DNA from: Desulfurococcales archaeon
GTDB lineage: Archaea > Thermoproteota > Thermoprotei_A > Sulfolobales > NBVN01
Assembly: GCA_027061705.1 (NCBI GenBank)
Contig: JAMOVB010000051.1
Span: forward strand, 1-11,474
Direction: 5' to 3'
DNA length: 11,474 nt
Shown here: positions 1 to 6,329 of the stretch, piece by piece
Layout of the letters: every line of letters begins with the position of its first letter
Numbering within the stretch: the stretch's first letter is position 1
Made by a program: the position numbers and the translations under genes
Notes under the pieces: model-generated
Databases searched by the model: none
What the model saw: the letters and a program-made list of their open reading frames with translations, nothing else
What the model was told of the DNA's origin: nothing

Positions 1-1215
1 CGAGGCCGTTGCTGACAGCGCTACGTACCCGTACTCCTGAGCTATCGGGCCGGCTATGAGCGACCCGAGTATCGTTCCAACCCCTATCATGGCGTTGAGG
101 TGTCCGAGCCTCTCCTCCTTTCTCTCCTTCTCGGCCATGAACAGGATGACCGCGGTCAGCGACGAGCTTATGGCTGCCCACGTGATGCCGACTATCACGA
201 AGCCTGCTGCAGCCACTGCGAAGGGCTCCACCCTGCCGTTAAGTAGGATTACGTAGGTCGGCAGTAGGAAGAGGGGCGCTCTAGCGGCGACGGCCGCCGT
301 GAGGAGCCTCCAAGCACGCCACGAGTCGCTTATGAGCGGGTGTATGAACCTGTACGCCACGGTCGACACTACCGAGGATATTAGGTATATTACGTATACC
401 TCAACGTCATTCAGCCCCACGGACCTTAGGAAGGCGGGCATAGGCGTGAAGAATGTCCCTATGGCTGTGAAGAGCACGGCGGTGGCGAGCAGGGTTAGTG
501 GGAGCCTCCTCTGCATATGCCTCGCAACCATCCTGGCGAAGTCTACCGCTAACCTCCTAAGGTTGTAGACTACCTTAGGGGTCAGTATGAGTGAGGGTAC
601 GGGCCTAAGCCTGCCGGTCAGCTGCGGGATTAGCGAGACGTACGAAACCCTCCTAGGCTCCACCACCACGTACCTCTGCGGCATGAGGGCCGTTAGGGCT
701 GTAAGCGCTAGTGAGGTGGCGGCGGTGATGACCAGCATCTCGGCGGTCCCGATCCTAACTCTGGCGGCGGCCGCCGCCACGTAACCGACTATGAAGCCCA
801 CGCTCGAGAGCGTGTTGTACCTCGTGACCGCCACGGAGTCCTTGCCGTAGTAGTCCGCGAGGACCGTGACCATTACGGGGTAAATTAACGCTGAGAAGGC
901 GCCGGCGACGCCGGAGCCGAGTATGACTATGTAGGGGTTGGGTGAGAGCCCCATTGCTAGGAGGCCGGCGCCCATGCCGGCCGTCGATGATGCTAGTAAC
1001 CCCCTCCTCTTCAGACGCCCTACGAATATCGCCGGCCAGAACCAGCTCATGAGCGTGAAGGCCAGGTTATACGCTAAGACGGTTATGGATAGGAGTAGGG
1101 CGGAGCCCGTGAGGTCGAGTATCCTTAGAGAGCCGGCTAAGTTCGCTATCGAAACCACGGCGGACGCGCCTGCCGTGAATGCCGCGAGCACTGCACACTC
1201 CGCTAGCCTGCCCAT
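1..1215 (-). CDS. MFS-type membrane transporter (3' end outside window)
   Basis: Reading the minus strand from ATG at 1215 gives 405 codons without a stop up to the window edge, so the C-terminus is missing. The protein begins MGRLAECAVLAAFTAG and shows about eleven hydrophobic segments, roughly residues 7-28, 36-57, 72-88, 90-112, 124-144, 150-168, 236-255, 270-288, 300-325, 328-352 and 372-390. A basic cytoplasmic loop at about 175-232 separates the first six helices from the rest, the classic 6+6 major facilitator layout. Short loop motifs such as DYYGKDSVAVTRYN after helix 4 and MAEKERKEERLGHLNAMIG before the last visible helix also fit MFS carriers. The substrate cannot be read from the sequence. 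The start is chosen because GGAGGT lies at 1225-1230, 9 nt upstream; a GTG directly before the ATG (1218) is an alternative. A related polytopic carrier family remains possible, but an MFS drug or sugar-type transporter is the best reading. Confidence 0.75.
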   Translation of the reverse strand, partial: MGRLAECAVLAAFTAGASAVVSIANLAGSLRILDLTGSALLLSITVLAYNLAFTLMSWFWPAIFVGRLKRRGLLASSTAGMGAGLLAMGLSPNPYIVILGSGVAGAFSALIYPVMVTVLADYYGKDSVAVTRYNTLSSVGFIVGYVAAAAARVRIGTAEMLVITAATSLALTALTALMPQRYVVVEPRRVSYVSLIPQLTGRLRPVPSLILTPKVVYNLRRLAVDFARMVARHMQRRLPLTLLATAVLFTAIGTFFTPMPAFLRSVGLNDVEVYVIYLISSVVSTVAYRFIHPLISDSWRAWRLLTAAVAARAPLFLLPTYVILLNGRVEPFAVAAAGFVIVGITWAAISSSLTAVILFMAEKERKEERLGHLNAMIGVGTILGSLIAGPIAQEYGYVALSATAS

Positions 1216-1335
1216 CACGTAGCCACCTCCGGACGGCGTTACCGCACCCGCTCACGAGCGCTCCCCACCCCCTCAGGGATTGGTGCCTGCGTTCCTGCCC
1301 TACGCTACGCTCCGCGAGGCTTGATTATGCTCTCC

Positions 1336-1346
1336 ATAAATTTAAA
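1336..1346 (-). promoter_or_regulatory. TATA-type promoter candidate for the MFS gene
   Basis: A short AT-only island (1336-1350) in otherwise GC-rich DNA reads TTTTAAATTTA on the minus strand, a plausible archaeal TATA box. Counting about 26 nt downstream places transcription start near 1312-1316, giving a leader of about 100 nt before the MFS start at 1215, long for this group. The same T-rich run lies directly after the stop of the GH5-like gene, so it could instead, or also, serve as that gene's U-rich terminator. Confidence 0.4.
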
Positions 1347-1364
1347 ATTTACAGCGCGGTTCCG

Positions 1365-2615
1365 TCAGGAGCGAGGGTCGCTCTCCTGCAGTATGACCTT
1401 AAGCAGCGGTTCCTGTGAGGGGTACCATTTAAGGTCCTTTATGTTGAAGTAGAGGGCATCGGCGTTGACGTCGTAGGGTATTCCAGCGCTCTTAAGCGCC
1501 TCGACCATGACCTTGGCGAACTTAATGTCAACGCTCATCGGGTATATCCCCTTAGGCGCTCCGTCGGGGTAGTGCTGCTTGATGCCGTGCTTCGGAAGCC
1601 TCACAGGCCTCCACGCGCCGACCCACGTGGGTATGCCGTGCTCCCTGCTCCAGCTGACCGCCGCCTCGACCGCCTCCCTAATGAATGTCTCGTTGTACGG
1701 CCCGCCACGCTTGAGCGGCGTTGGCCCGCCAGCGTATATGTGCCACTCAGCGATCATGTATGGGTCCCACCTAACCTTCAGGTACTTCAGGTAGAACGGG
1801 CTTGACACGTGTGCGGGTGTCACTATGAGTATCCTGTACCTATCTATCTTCCTTATCGCCGCTATGGTCTCGTTATAGACCTTGTTCAGTATGTTCGGGT
1901 AGTCCTTTATCTTGCCGCTCGACTCTATCAGCAGGTCGTACGAGAGTGCGTAGGGGGCTCCCTTAAAGCACTCAGCTACGGTAACCCACCACCGGACGAA
2001 GTGCTCCTGCGCCTTCAAGCTTGTCGGGTTGTTCCTGAGGTCGTCTGCCGTGTAGGTTATTATGGGTATGACGCCCGCACGCAGGCAGTCCTGCACGACC
2101 TCCTTAAGCATTTTGAGGAGCGTTTCGTTACTGGTTACGTCGCCGCCCACCCTTATGCGTACGTTGCTGAAGCCCTTCTCGCGAAATAGTGCCGGTATGT
2201 TCACCCCTCTGGAGCGCCAGTAGAAGTAGTAGTGCCTAACGCGGCTGAATGTAAGCCAGTCCACATCTATCCCGACGCCCATGAGCTTAACGTACTCTCT
2301 GGCCGTGACGGGCTTGCCTCCGGGCTTGAAGAGCTCTGCTCTGGAGACACCCGTGCTTACACGCCCTCCACTCCGGGTAGTGATAACATTGGTGTTGGTG
2401 GCGGTGGTAGTTGCCGCCGGCGCTGACGTTGCCGTGGTTACGGCAGTGCTCGCAGTCTTCACTGCCTTAGGTGGGCTTCCTGGGCTGGCGGGCGGGGCCT
2501 GCCCGGCCCAAGGCATTGTGTGGGAGGCTATCGCTACTGCGAGTAGGGCGGCAACTATTGAGGCGGTGGTAACAACTACAAATCTCTTGAGTGACGCCCG
2601 CAACCCCGGCCCCAT
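1365..2615 (-). CDS. Secreted GH5/cellulase-like protein, active site probably altered
   Basis: A 416-residue protein starting at ATG 2615. Residues 10-31 are a hydrophobic signal peptide or membrane anchor. Residues 35-90 are a Pro/Ala/Thr/Ser-rich linker (runs such as TTATSAPAATTTATNTN), probably an exposed and possibly glycosylated stalk. Residues 110-410 look like a clan GH-A TIM barrel of the GH5 cellulase type: VGIDVDW (about 114-120), NVRIRV (151-156, with the conserved barrel Arg at 153), YDLLIES (226-232, Glu231 where GH5 has its acid/base in NE), an IAAIRKID helix (251-258), then WHIY (291-294, matching HxY). The next strand reads IPTWVGAW (328-335); GH5 enzymes usually have GEF/GEW here with the nucleophile Glu, but this protein has Ala334 (codon GCG, one base from GAG). 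The Asn before the acid/base Glu is also Ile230. It may be a binding protein, an inactive paralogue, or an enzyme of a divergent family. The protein is exported; beta-glucan binding or cleavage is inferred. Transcription is probably leaderless. Confidence 0.65.
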   Translation of the reverse strand: MGPGLRASLKRFVVVTTASIVAALLAVAIASHTMPWAGQAPPASPGSPPKAVKTASTAVTTATSAPAATTTATNTNVITTRSGGRVSTGVSRAELFKPGGKPVTAREYVKLMGVGIDVDWLTFSRVRHYYFYWRSRGVNIPALFREKGFSNVRIRVGGDVTSNETLLKMLKEVVQDCLRAGVIPIITYTADDLRNNPTSLKAQEHFVRWWVTVAECFKGAPYALSYDLLIESSGKIKDYPNILNKVYNETIAAIRKIDRYRILIVTPAHVSSPFYLKYLKVRWDPYMIAEWHIYAGGPTPLKRGGPYNETFIREAVEAAVSWSREHGIPTWVGAWRPVRLPKHGIKQHYPDGAPKGIYPMSVDIKFAKVMVEALKSAGIPYDVNADALYFNIKDLKWYPSQEPLLKVILQESDPRS

Positions 2616-2633
2616 ATTCGGGGGCGGGCGGCG

Positions 2634-2642
2634 TTAATAAGC
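2634..2642 (-). promoter_or_regulatory. TATA-like element for the GH5-like gene
   Basis: The minus strand reads GCTTATTAA, centred about 23 nt upstream of the ATG at 2615. No purine-rich ribosome site lies between it and the ATG; the intervening 18 bases are GC-rich and pyrimidine-rich. Box position and the missing ribosome site fit leaderless transcription starting at or near the ATG, so this gene is probably transcribed separately from the upstream oxidoreductase operon, whose last stop is 81 nt away. Confidence 0.4.
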
Positions 2643-2696
2643 TTGCTTCCGGACCCGTGTTTTGAGGAGGGGTTGGGCTTTATTGGCTTGAAAAGC

Positions 2697-4472
2697 TTAG
2701 GCCTTAAAGCCCGTGAGTTCCCTTATCCTGGCGCGGAAGTGGTCTAGGGCCTTCTTCATGAACTCCTCGCTTATCATTCCGTGCGGGCTGGGGGTTTCGA
2801 AGATGCGCTTGGGTAGCTTCAGGTCCTTCTCGAGGTCGAAGCCGAGCTCCAGCTTCAGCCTGTACTTCTCAGCGTATATCTCCCACCCAAGCTTCTTCAG
2901 GTCCTCCGGGCTCATCTTAATGCCTAGAGGCTCTAGAGCCTCCGACACTATCTCCGGTGTGTAGACCTTCCTGGCGAAGAAGCAGAGCACTAGCGACGAT
3001 AGTATCTGCCTCCACGCCTCCTCCTTCATCAGGTCGTCGATAACCTTCTCGGGCGGCGGGTACTCCTTACCTATTAGCTTCTGGTCGTAGCTGTAGCCAG
3101 CGTTGTCTAGGTGGCTGTGCCTAGCGCCTATGGCGTAGCCTAGGTGCGTTGCCGGGCCCGCGTGGTAGCCGGGCATCTCGTTCTTGCCGAACACCATGGC
3201 GAACTCCTCACCTCCGTAGGTCTTGGCCGCCTCAGCCGTTCCCTCGCCGAGCTTCTTGTAGAATTCGTTGGGCTGTTCGACTATGTACCTAACCATCTGG
3301 ATGTACGTCTTCCAGTCGCCCCACGATGGCTTGACTATCGTTTCCTTCTCGCTTATTATTCCGCGGCTGAAGGCCTCCGTAGCCCAGGCTAGGGCGACGC
3401 CCGTGCTCATAGCGTCCATGCCCTGAACCTCGACCTCCTCAATCAGCCTCATTAGCCCCTCCCTATCCGATATGCCTAGCATCGTGCCTAGGGCGTAGAG
3501 AGGTTCGTAGTCGTAGGACACGTACCTGGTTGTGTAGAAGTACTTCTCATGCGGGTACTCCTCCCTTATCGCCGCTATGTGGATGCACGCCACCGGGCAG
3601 TGGCTGCAGGCAACCCTCCTAGCAAGCATTGTGGCGGCTATGGCCTCACCGCTTATCTCCTCCGCCTTCTCGAACCTCGCTGAGGTTAGGTTCCTCGTGG
3701 GTAGCGCTCCTATCTTGTTGAGCGGTATTATGTTGACAGGCGTGCCTAGGTCGTGGTACTTCTTCATCAGGTCTGACTTAACTATCCTATTGTAGAGCTT
3801 GTCGTAGACCTCCCTATACTTCCTAGCGTCCGCTACCTTAATGCCTCTCCTCCCGCCAACCACTACGGCCTTAAGCTTCTTCGAGCCCCAGACCGCGCCG
3901 AGGCCTAGCCTGCCGAAGTGTCTGTAGGTTTCCGTGACGACGCCTGCGTACCTTATGAGCTTCTCGCCAGCCCTCCCGATCCTCATTATGGATCTCAGGC
4001 CGGGCCAGCCCTCACGCTCCCTAATGACCCTGCCAACAGTGTAGGTGCTCCTAACGCCCCATAGGGCCGTGGCGTCCCTGAAGTACACCTTCCCGTCATG
4101 TATGGATAGGTAGACGGGGATGTCGCTCTCGCCCTTAATCACTATGGCGCCGAAGCCGGACATCTTAATAGCTACGGCGCTCCTGCCTCCCGCGTGTGAC
4201 TCGCCCAGGTTGCCGGTAAGCGGCGACTTGAACATCGTGACTGTCTTGGATGCCGTGGGGTAGGCCCCCGTGAAGATCCCGACGGCCATCACCACCACGT
4301 TGTTGGGGCCTAGGGGATCTGCAGTGGGTTTCAGCTCCTCCTTAAGGAGCTTCGTGGCGACGCCCGTCCCGCCTAGGTACTTCTCGAACAGCTCCGGCCT
4401 CTCCTTAACCCAGTATGACTTCTTGCTTAGATCTATGTAGAGGACCCGGGTTAACGCCTTATCCGCGATCAT
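2697..4472 (-). CDS. Aldehyde:ferredoxin oxidoreductase family catalytic subunit (WOR5-like)
   Basis: A 591-residue protein of the tungsten-pterin aldehyde ferredoxin oxidoreductase family, full length for the family (about 600). The N-terminal half carries the family pattern: LYIDLSKKSYWVKE, then YLGGTGVATKLL (about 32-43), SPLTGNLGESHAGG (83-96) and GRLGLGAVWGSKKLKAVVV (187-205), the pterin-binding domain. Cys289, Cys292 and Cys296 (CSHCPVAC) with the distant Cys497 (SLVLC) form the standard [4Fe-4S] ligand set. GPATHLGYAIGARHSHLDN (439-457) is the second cofactor-side motif; its GARHSHLDNAGY form resembles the WOR5/YdhV branch rather than classical AOR or GAPOR. Such enzymes oxidise aldehydes (RCHO + H2O to RCOOH + 2e- + 2H+) in the cytoplasm. 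The ferredoxin gene ends 2 nt upstream, so the two are co-transcribed and probably form a complex. ATG 4472 is preferred because GAGGTG at 4479-4484 sits 6 nt upstream; a GTG at 4481 would be too close to that site and would overlap the previous gene. The substrate is not determinable. Confidence 0.9.
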   Translation of the reverse strand: MIADKALTRVLYIDLSKKSYWVKERPELFEKYLGGTGVATKLLKEELKPTADPLGPNNVVVMAVGIFTGAYPTASKTVTMFKSPLTGNLGESHAGGRSAVAIKMSGFGAIVIKGESDIPVYLSIHDGKVYFRDATALWGVRSTYTVGRVIREREGWPGLRSIMRIGRAGEKLIRYAGVVTETYRHFGRLGLGAVWGSKKLKAVVVGGRRGIKVADARKYREVYDKLYNRIVKSDLMKKYHDLGTPVNIIPLNKIGALPTRNLTSARFEKAEEISGEAIAATMLARRVACSHCPVACIHIAAIREEYPHEKYFYTTRYVSYDYEPLYALGTMLGISDREGLMRLIEEVEVQGMDAMSTGVALAWATEAFSRGIISEKETIVKPSWGDWKTYIQMVRYIVEQPNEFYKKLGEGTAEAAKTYGGEEFAMVFGKNEMPGYHAGPATHLGYAIGARHSHLDNAGYSYDQKLIGKEYPPPEKVIDDLMKEEAWRQILSSLVLCFFARKVYTPEIVSEALEPLGIKMSPEDLKKLGWEIYAEKYRLKLELGFDLEKDLKLPKRIFETPSPHGMISEEFMKKALDHFRARIRELTGFKA

Positions 4473-4474
4473 TC

Positions 4475-4921
4475 CTACCACCTCACCTCCTCAAGCTCTA
4501 AAACACCGTGCGGGCAGTAGTTCGTGCAGTACCCGCAGTGCACGCATATCATCGGCTTATTCTGGTCGGTGTCCCACTGGATGGCGCCGAAGGGGCAGGC
4601 CTCCCTACACATTCCGCAGCCTATGCACTTAGCCGGGTTGAGTATGACCCCACCTCCCTTCCTAGGGGTTAGCGCTCCGGTGGGGCAGACCTTAGCGCAT
4701 GGTGGGTTGGGGCACGCCCTACACACTATGACTGTGAAGCCCTTCTCGAAGCCACCGACACTCCTCACATGTATCGCTGACTTGGCAAGCCCGCCGCTCG
4801 GATACCTCCTCGCGCAGGCGAACATGCATGACATGCAGCCCACGCAGAGGTCCGGGTTAGTGACGACGAGCCTCTTCGGCTTTACCTCCGCGCTCGCTGA
4901 CTGCGCGCTCAAGGCTATCAC
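4475..4921 (-). CDS. Four-cluster polyferredoxin, electron-transfer partner of the AOR subunit
   Basis: A 148-residue protein with sixteen Cys in four groups, each able to hold one [4Fe-4S] cluster: 26/29/32/36 (CVGCMSCMFAC), 67/70/75/79 (CRACPNPPCAKVCP), 99/102/105/109 (CIGCGMCREACP) and 126/129/132/136 (CVHCGYCTNYCP). This is the HycB/DmsB/YdhY-like ferredoxin architecture; ligands are normally exchanged between paired groups. It is the first gene of a two-gene operon with the aldehyde oxidoreductase, 2 nt apart. By analogy with Pyrococcus WOR5 and its Fe-S partner, and with E. coli YdhV/YdhY, it likely carries electrons from the tungsten site to ferredoxin or another acceptor. No signal peptide or twin-Arg motif is seen, so it is probably cytoplasmic. 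The start is GTG 4921 with a TATA-like box about 27 nt upstream and no ribosome site, suggesting a leaderless mRNA. A TTG three codons in is an alternative. Confidence 0.9.
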   Translation of the reverse strand: MIALSAQSASAEVKPKRLVVTNPDLCVGCMSCMFACARRYPSGGLAKSAIHVRSVGGFEKGFTVIVCRACPNPPCAKVCPTGALTPRKGGGVILNPAKCIGCGMCREACPFGAIQWDTDQNKPMICVHCGYCTNYCPHGVLELEEVRW

Positions 4922-4944
4922 TTAAATGAAGTTTCAGGTTACCA

Positions 4945-4952
4945 GTAAAAAG
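4945..4952 (-). promoter_or_regulatory. TATA-like element of the ferredoxin/AOR operon
   Basis: The minus strand reads CTTTTTAC, centred about 27 nt upstream of the GTG at 4921. That is the spacing expected when transcription begins at the start codon. No ribosome binding site lies between, which supports a leaderless first gene; the second gene, inside the operon, has a clear GAGGTG site instead. Confidence 0.5.
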
Positions 4953-4979
4953 GATTCTCCCGCCCTTCGCGGGCAGAGC

Positions 4980-4991
4980 TTACTTAAGTAA
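4980..4991. promoter_or_regulatory. Perfect 12-bp palindrome, candidate operator of the AOR operon
   Basis: TTACTTAAGTAA is a perfect inverted repeat centred about 38 bp upstream of the putative TATA box of the ferredoxin/AOR operon. A small imperfect hairpin, CCCGC (4959-4963) with GCGGG (4969-4973), lies between them. Archaeal activators often bind dyad sites just upstream of the BRE/TATA, so this is a reasonable regulator-binding site. Support is only symmetry and position; 12-bp AT-rich palindromes also arise by chance. Confidence 0.25.
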
Positions 4992-5036
4992 ACCGTTATC
5001 CGGCCATACCCAACGGTGCGTGAGGCCCGTTAATTG

Positions 5037-5058
5037 CGGTGATGAAAAGATATCACCG
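5037..5058 (-). terminator. Hairpin downstream of the permease gene, possible 3' end
   Basis: CGGTGAT (5037-5043) and ATCACCG (5052-5058) form a 7-bp stem with an 8-nt loop. On the minus strand the loop reads ATCTTTTC, a short U-rich stretch about 40 nt after the stop of the FtsX-type permease. It may mark the 3' end of the surface protein/permease transcript. Archaeal termination relies mainly on U-tracts, and this one is short. The same bases also contain a C-box-like motif on the plus strand. Confidence 0.3.
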
Positions 5059-5096
5059 GCGGTAGTATTAAACCTCATTAACTGACCTGCGCATCG

Positions 5097-6326
5097 CTAC
5101 TCATACCTGAGCGCTACGGCGGGCGGTATCTTAGCGGCCCGGTATGCCGGGAATATCCCGCCTATTATGCCGACAGCCAGCGTTATCGCTACGGTGTAGC
5201 CTACTATCCTGGGCGTTATCTTCGGCGGCGCCCTAATCACTATCTTACTCGCCCCTGAGCTTATGGTGAGGCCGTGTGAAGCCATGACGTAGGCGCCGAG
5301 AGATCCGAGCGTTATCCCTATCGCGGCCCCGATAGCCGTCATTATTATCGCCTCCCCGAGGATCATGGCCGTGACCTGACCGTCCGTGAAGCCCAGGGCC
5401 TTGAGAACGCCTATCTCCCTAGTCCGCTCTATGACTGAGGTTATCATAGTGGCCGCAGTGCCCGCGACGGCAACCGCGAATGCTGAGAGGGATGTTGAGA
5501 ACGCTATGAAGTCCATCGCCGCCGATATTGAGGACACTACCTTAGCTATCTGTTGGAAAGCGATTATGCTTACCTTATCCGAGTAGGCGTTCCTTATCGC
5601 GTTAACTATGCTTGAGACGTAGTTCGGCGACTTAGCAACTATGAAGATCCCCGACCACTGCTTCATGTGGAGTAGCCTCTCGCCGGCGAGCTCCGGAAGG
5701 AACACGCCTTGGTCGGGCGATACAAACATGGCTCCGCCGTACTGCTCGAGGATGCCGGCAACCCTAACCACGACGCGCTCCAGCTTTGTTCTGCCGCCGT
5801 GCTCCACCTTAGGTATGAGGAGCGTTATGGCGTCCCCAAGCTTGAAGAGCTGCTTACCTGTTCCCTCGGAGTACGCTACCGAGTGACCCAGCGTCGCCAG
5901 CGTTATCTGGTTCGGCGCCGGGAACCTACCGCACTCCAGCTTCAGGTTGCCGATGGCTTTGAGAAGTATTGACGGGTCTATGGCGTAGACGTAGGCCCTT
6001 ATGGTTTGGGAGGGTGTCTTAATTATCGCTTGAGTCATGTAGAAGGGCTGCGCGTCCGCGACGCCCTTAATGCTCCTTATGAACTTAAGGTCGCTCTCAG
6101 TCAGCGTGTAGCCTGATGAGGGGGTTACTACTATCGTGTTCTGCCCTAGCGCGAGTAGCTGGCTCTCAACGTAGGAAGCATAACCCCTTACGGTGGAGGT
6201 CATCATGACTAGGGCTAGGGGCCCTATAGCTATGCCTATGATAGTCAGTACCGCCCTAAACCTCTTCTCCGTCAGCACCTTGTAGGAGTACCTGAATATA
6301 TCCATCACTGATACCAAAGCAACCAC
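5097..6326 (-). CDS. MacB/FtsX-type ABC transporter permease
   Basis: A 409-residue protein with the four-helix MacB/FtsX layout. Helix 1 is about residues 24-45. A large extracellular MacB_PCD-like domain spans about 46-272, with a second membrane-proximal half after EHGGRTKLERVVVRVAGIL. Helices 2-4 are about 273-297, 321-348 and 373-395. The FtsX-family core is clear: ERTREIGVLKALGFTDGQV (300-318), the coupling helix that contacts the ATPase, and the C-terminal PAYRAAKIPPAVALRYE (393-409). The family does not translocate substrate through a channel; it transmits ATPase-driven motion to the outer face. Its ATPase is probably the gene at 10015-10770. It lies immediately after the giant surface protein with only a 3-nt gap, so the two are co-transcribed and probably translationally coupled. 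The GTG at 6326 is the coupled start; ATG 6305 (residue 8, followed by DIFRYS) is a reasonable alternative and would match the usual short N-terminus. Confidence 0.9.
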   Translation of the reverse strand: MVALVSVMDIFRYSYKVLTEKRFRAVLTIIGIAIGPLALVMMTSTVRGYASYVESQLLALGQNTIVVTPSSGYTLTESDLKFIRSIKGVADAQPFYMTQAIIKTPSQTIRAYVYAIDPSILLKAIGNLKLECGRFPAPNQITLATLGHSVAYSEGTGKQLFKLGDAITLLIPKVEHGGRTKLERVVVRVAGILEQYGGAMFVSPDQGVFLPELAGERLLHMKQWSGIFIVAKSPNYVSSIVNAIRNAYSDKVSIIAFQQIAKVVSSISAAMDFIAFSTSLSAFAVAVAGTAATMITSVIERTREIGVLKALGFTDGQVTAMILGEAIIMTAIGAAIGITLGSLGAYVMASHGLTISSGASKIVIRAPPKITPRIVGYTVAITLAVGIIGGIFPAYRAAKIPPAVALRYE

Positions 6327-6329
6327 CCG

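Noticed and set aside
762..779. An 18-bp perfect GC palindrome
   Set aside because: It lies inside the MFS gene and encodes a run of Ala in a membrane helix; GCC/GCG codons alone produce the symmetry.
1067..1255. A 62-codon minus-strand frame overlapping the start of the MFS gene
   Set aside because: It is out of frame with the long hydrophobic MFS frame, has an Arg-rich random composition and no hydrophobic or domain pattern.
2281..2637. A hydrophobic plus-strand frame opposite the GH5-like N-terminus
   Set aside because: It is the mirror of the Thr/Ala-rich linker and signal peptide; Ala/Thr/Val codons on one strand read as hydrophobic codons on the other.
4524..4925. A 133-codon plus-strand frame opposite the ferredoxin
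   Set aside because: The antisense of regularly spaced Cys codons gives an open frame full of His, Gln and Met with no family pattern; the minus-strand polyferredoxin explains the DNA.
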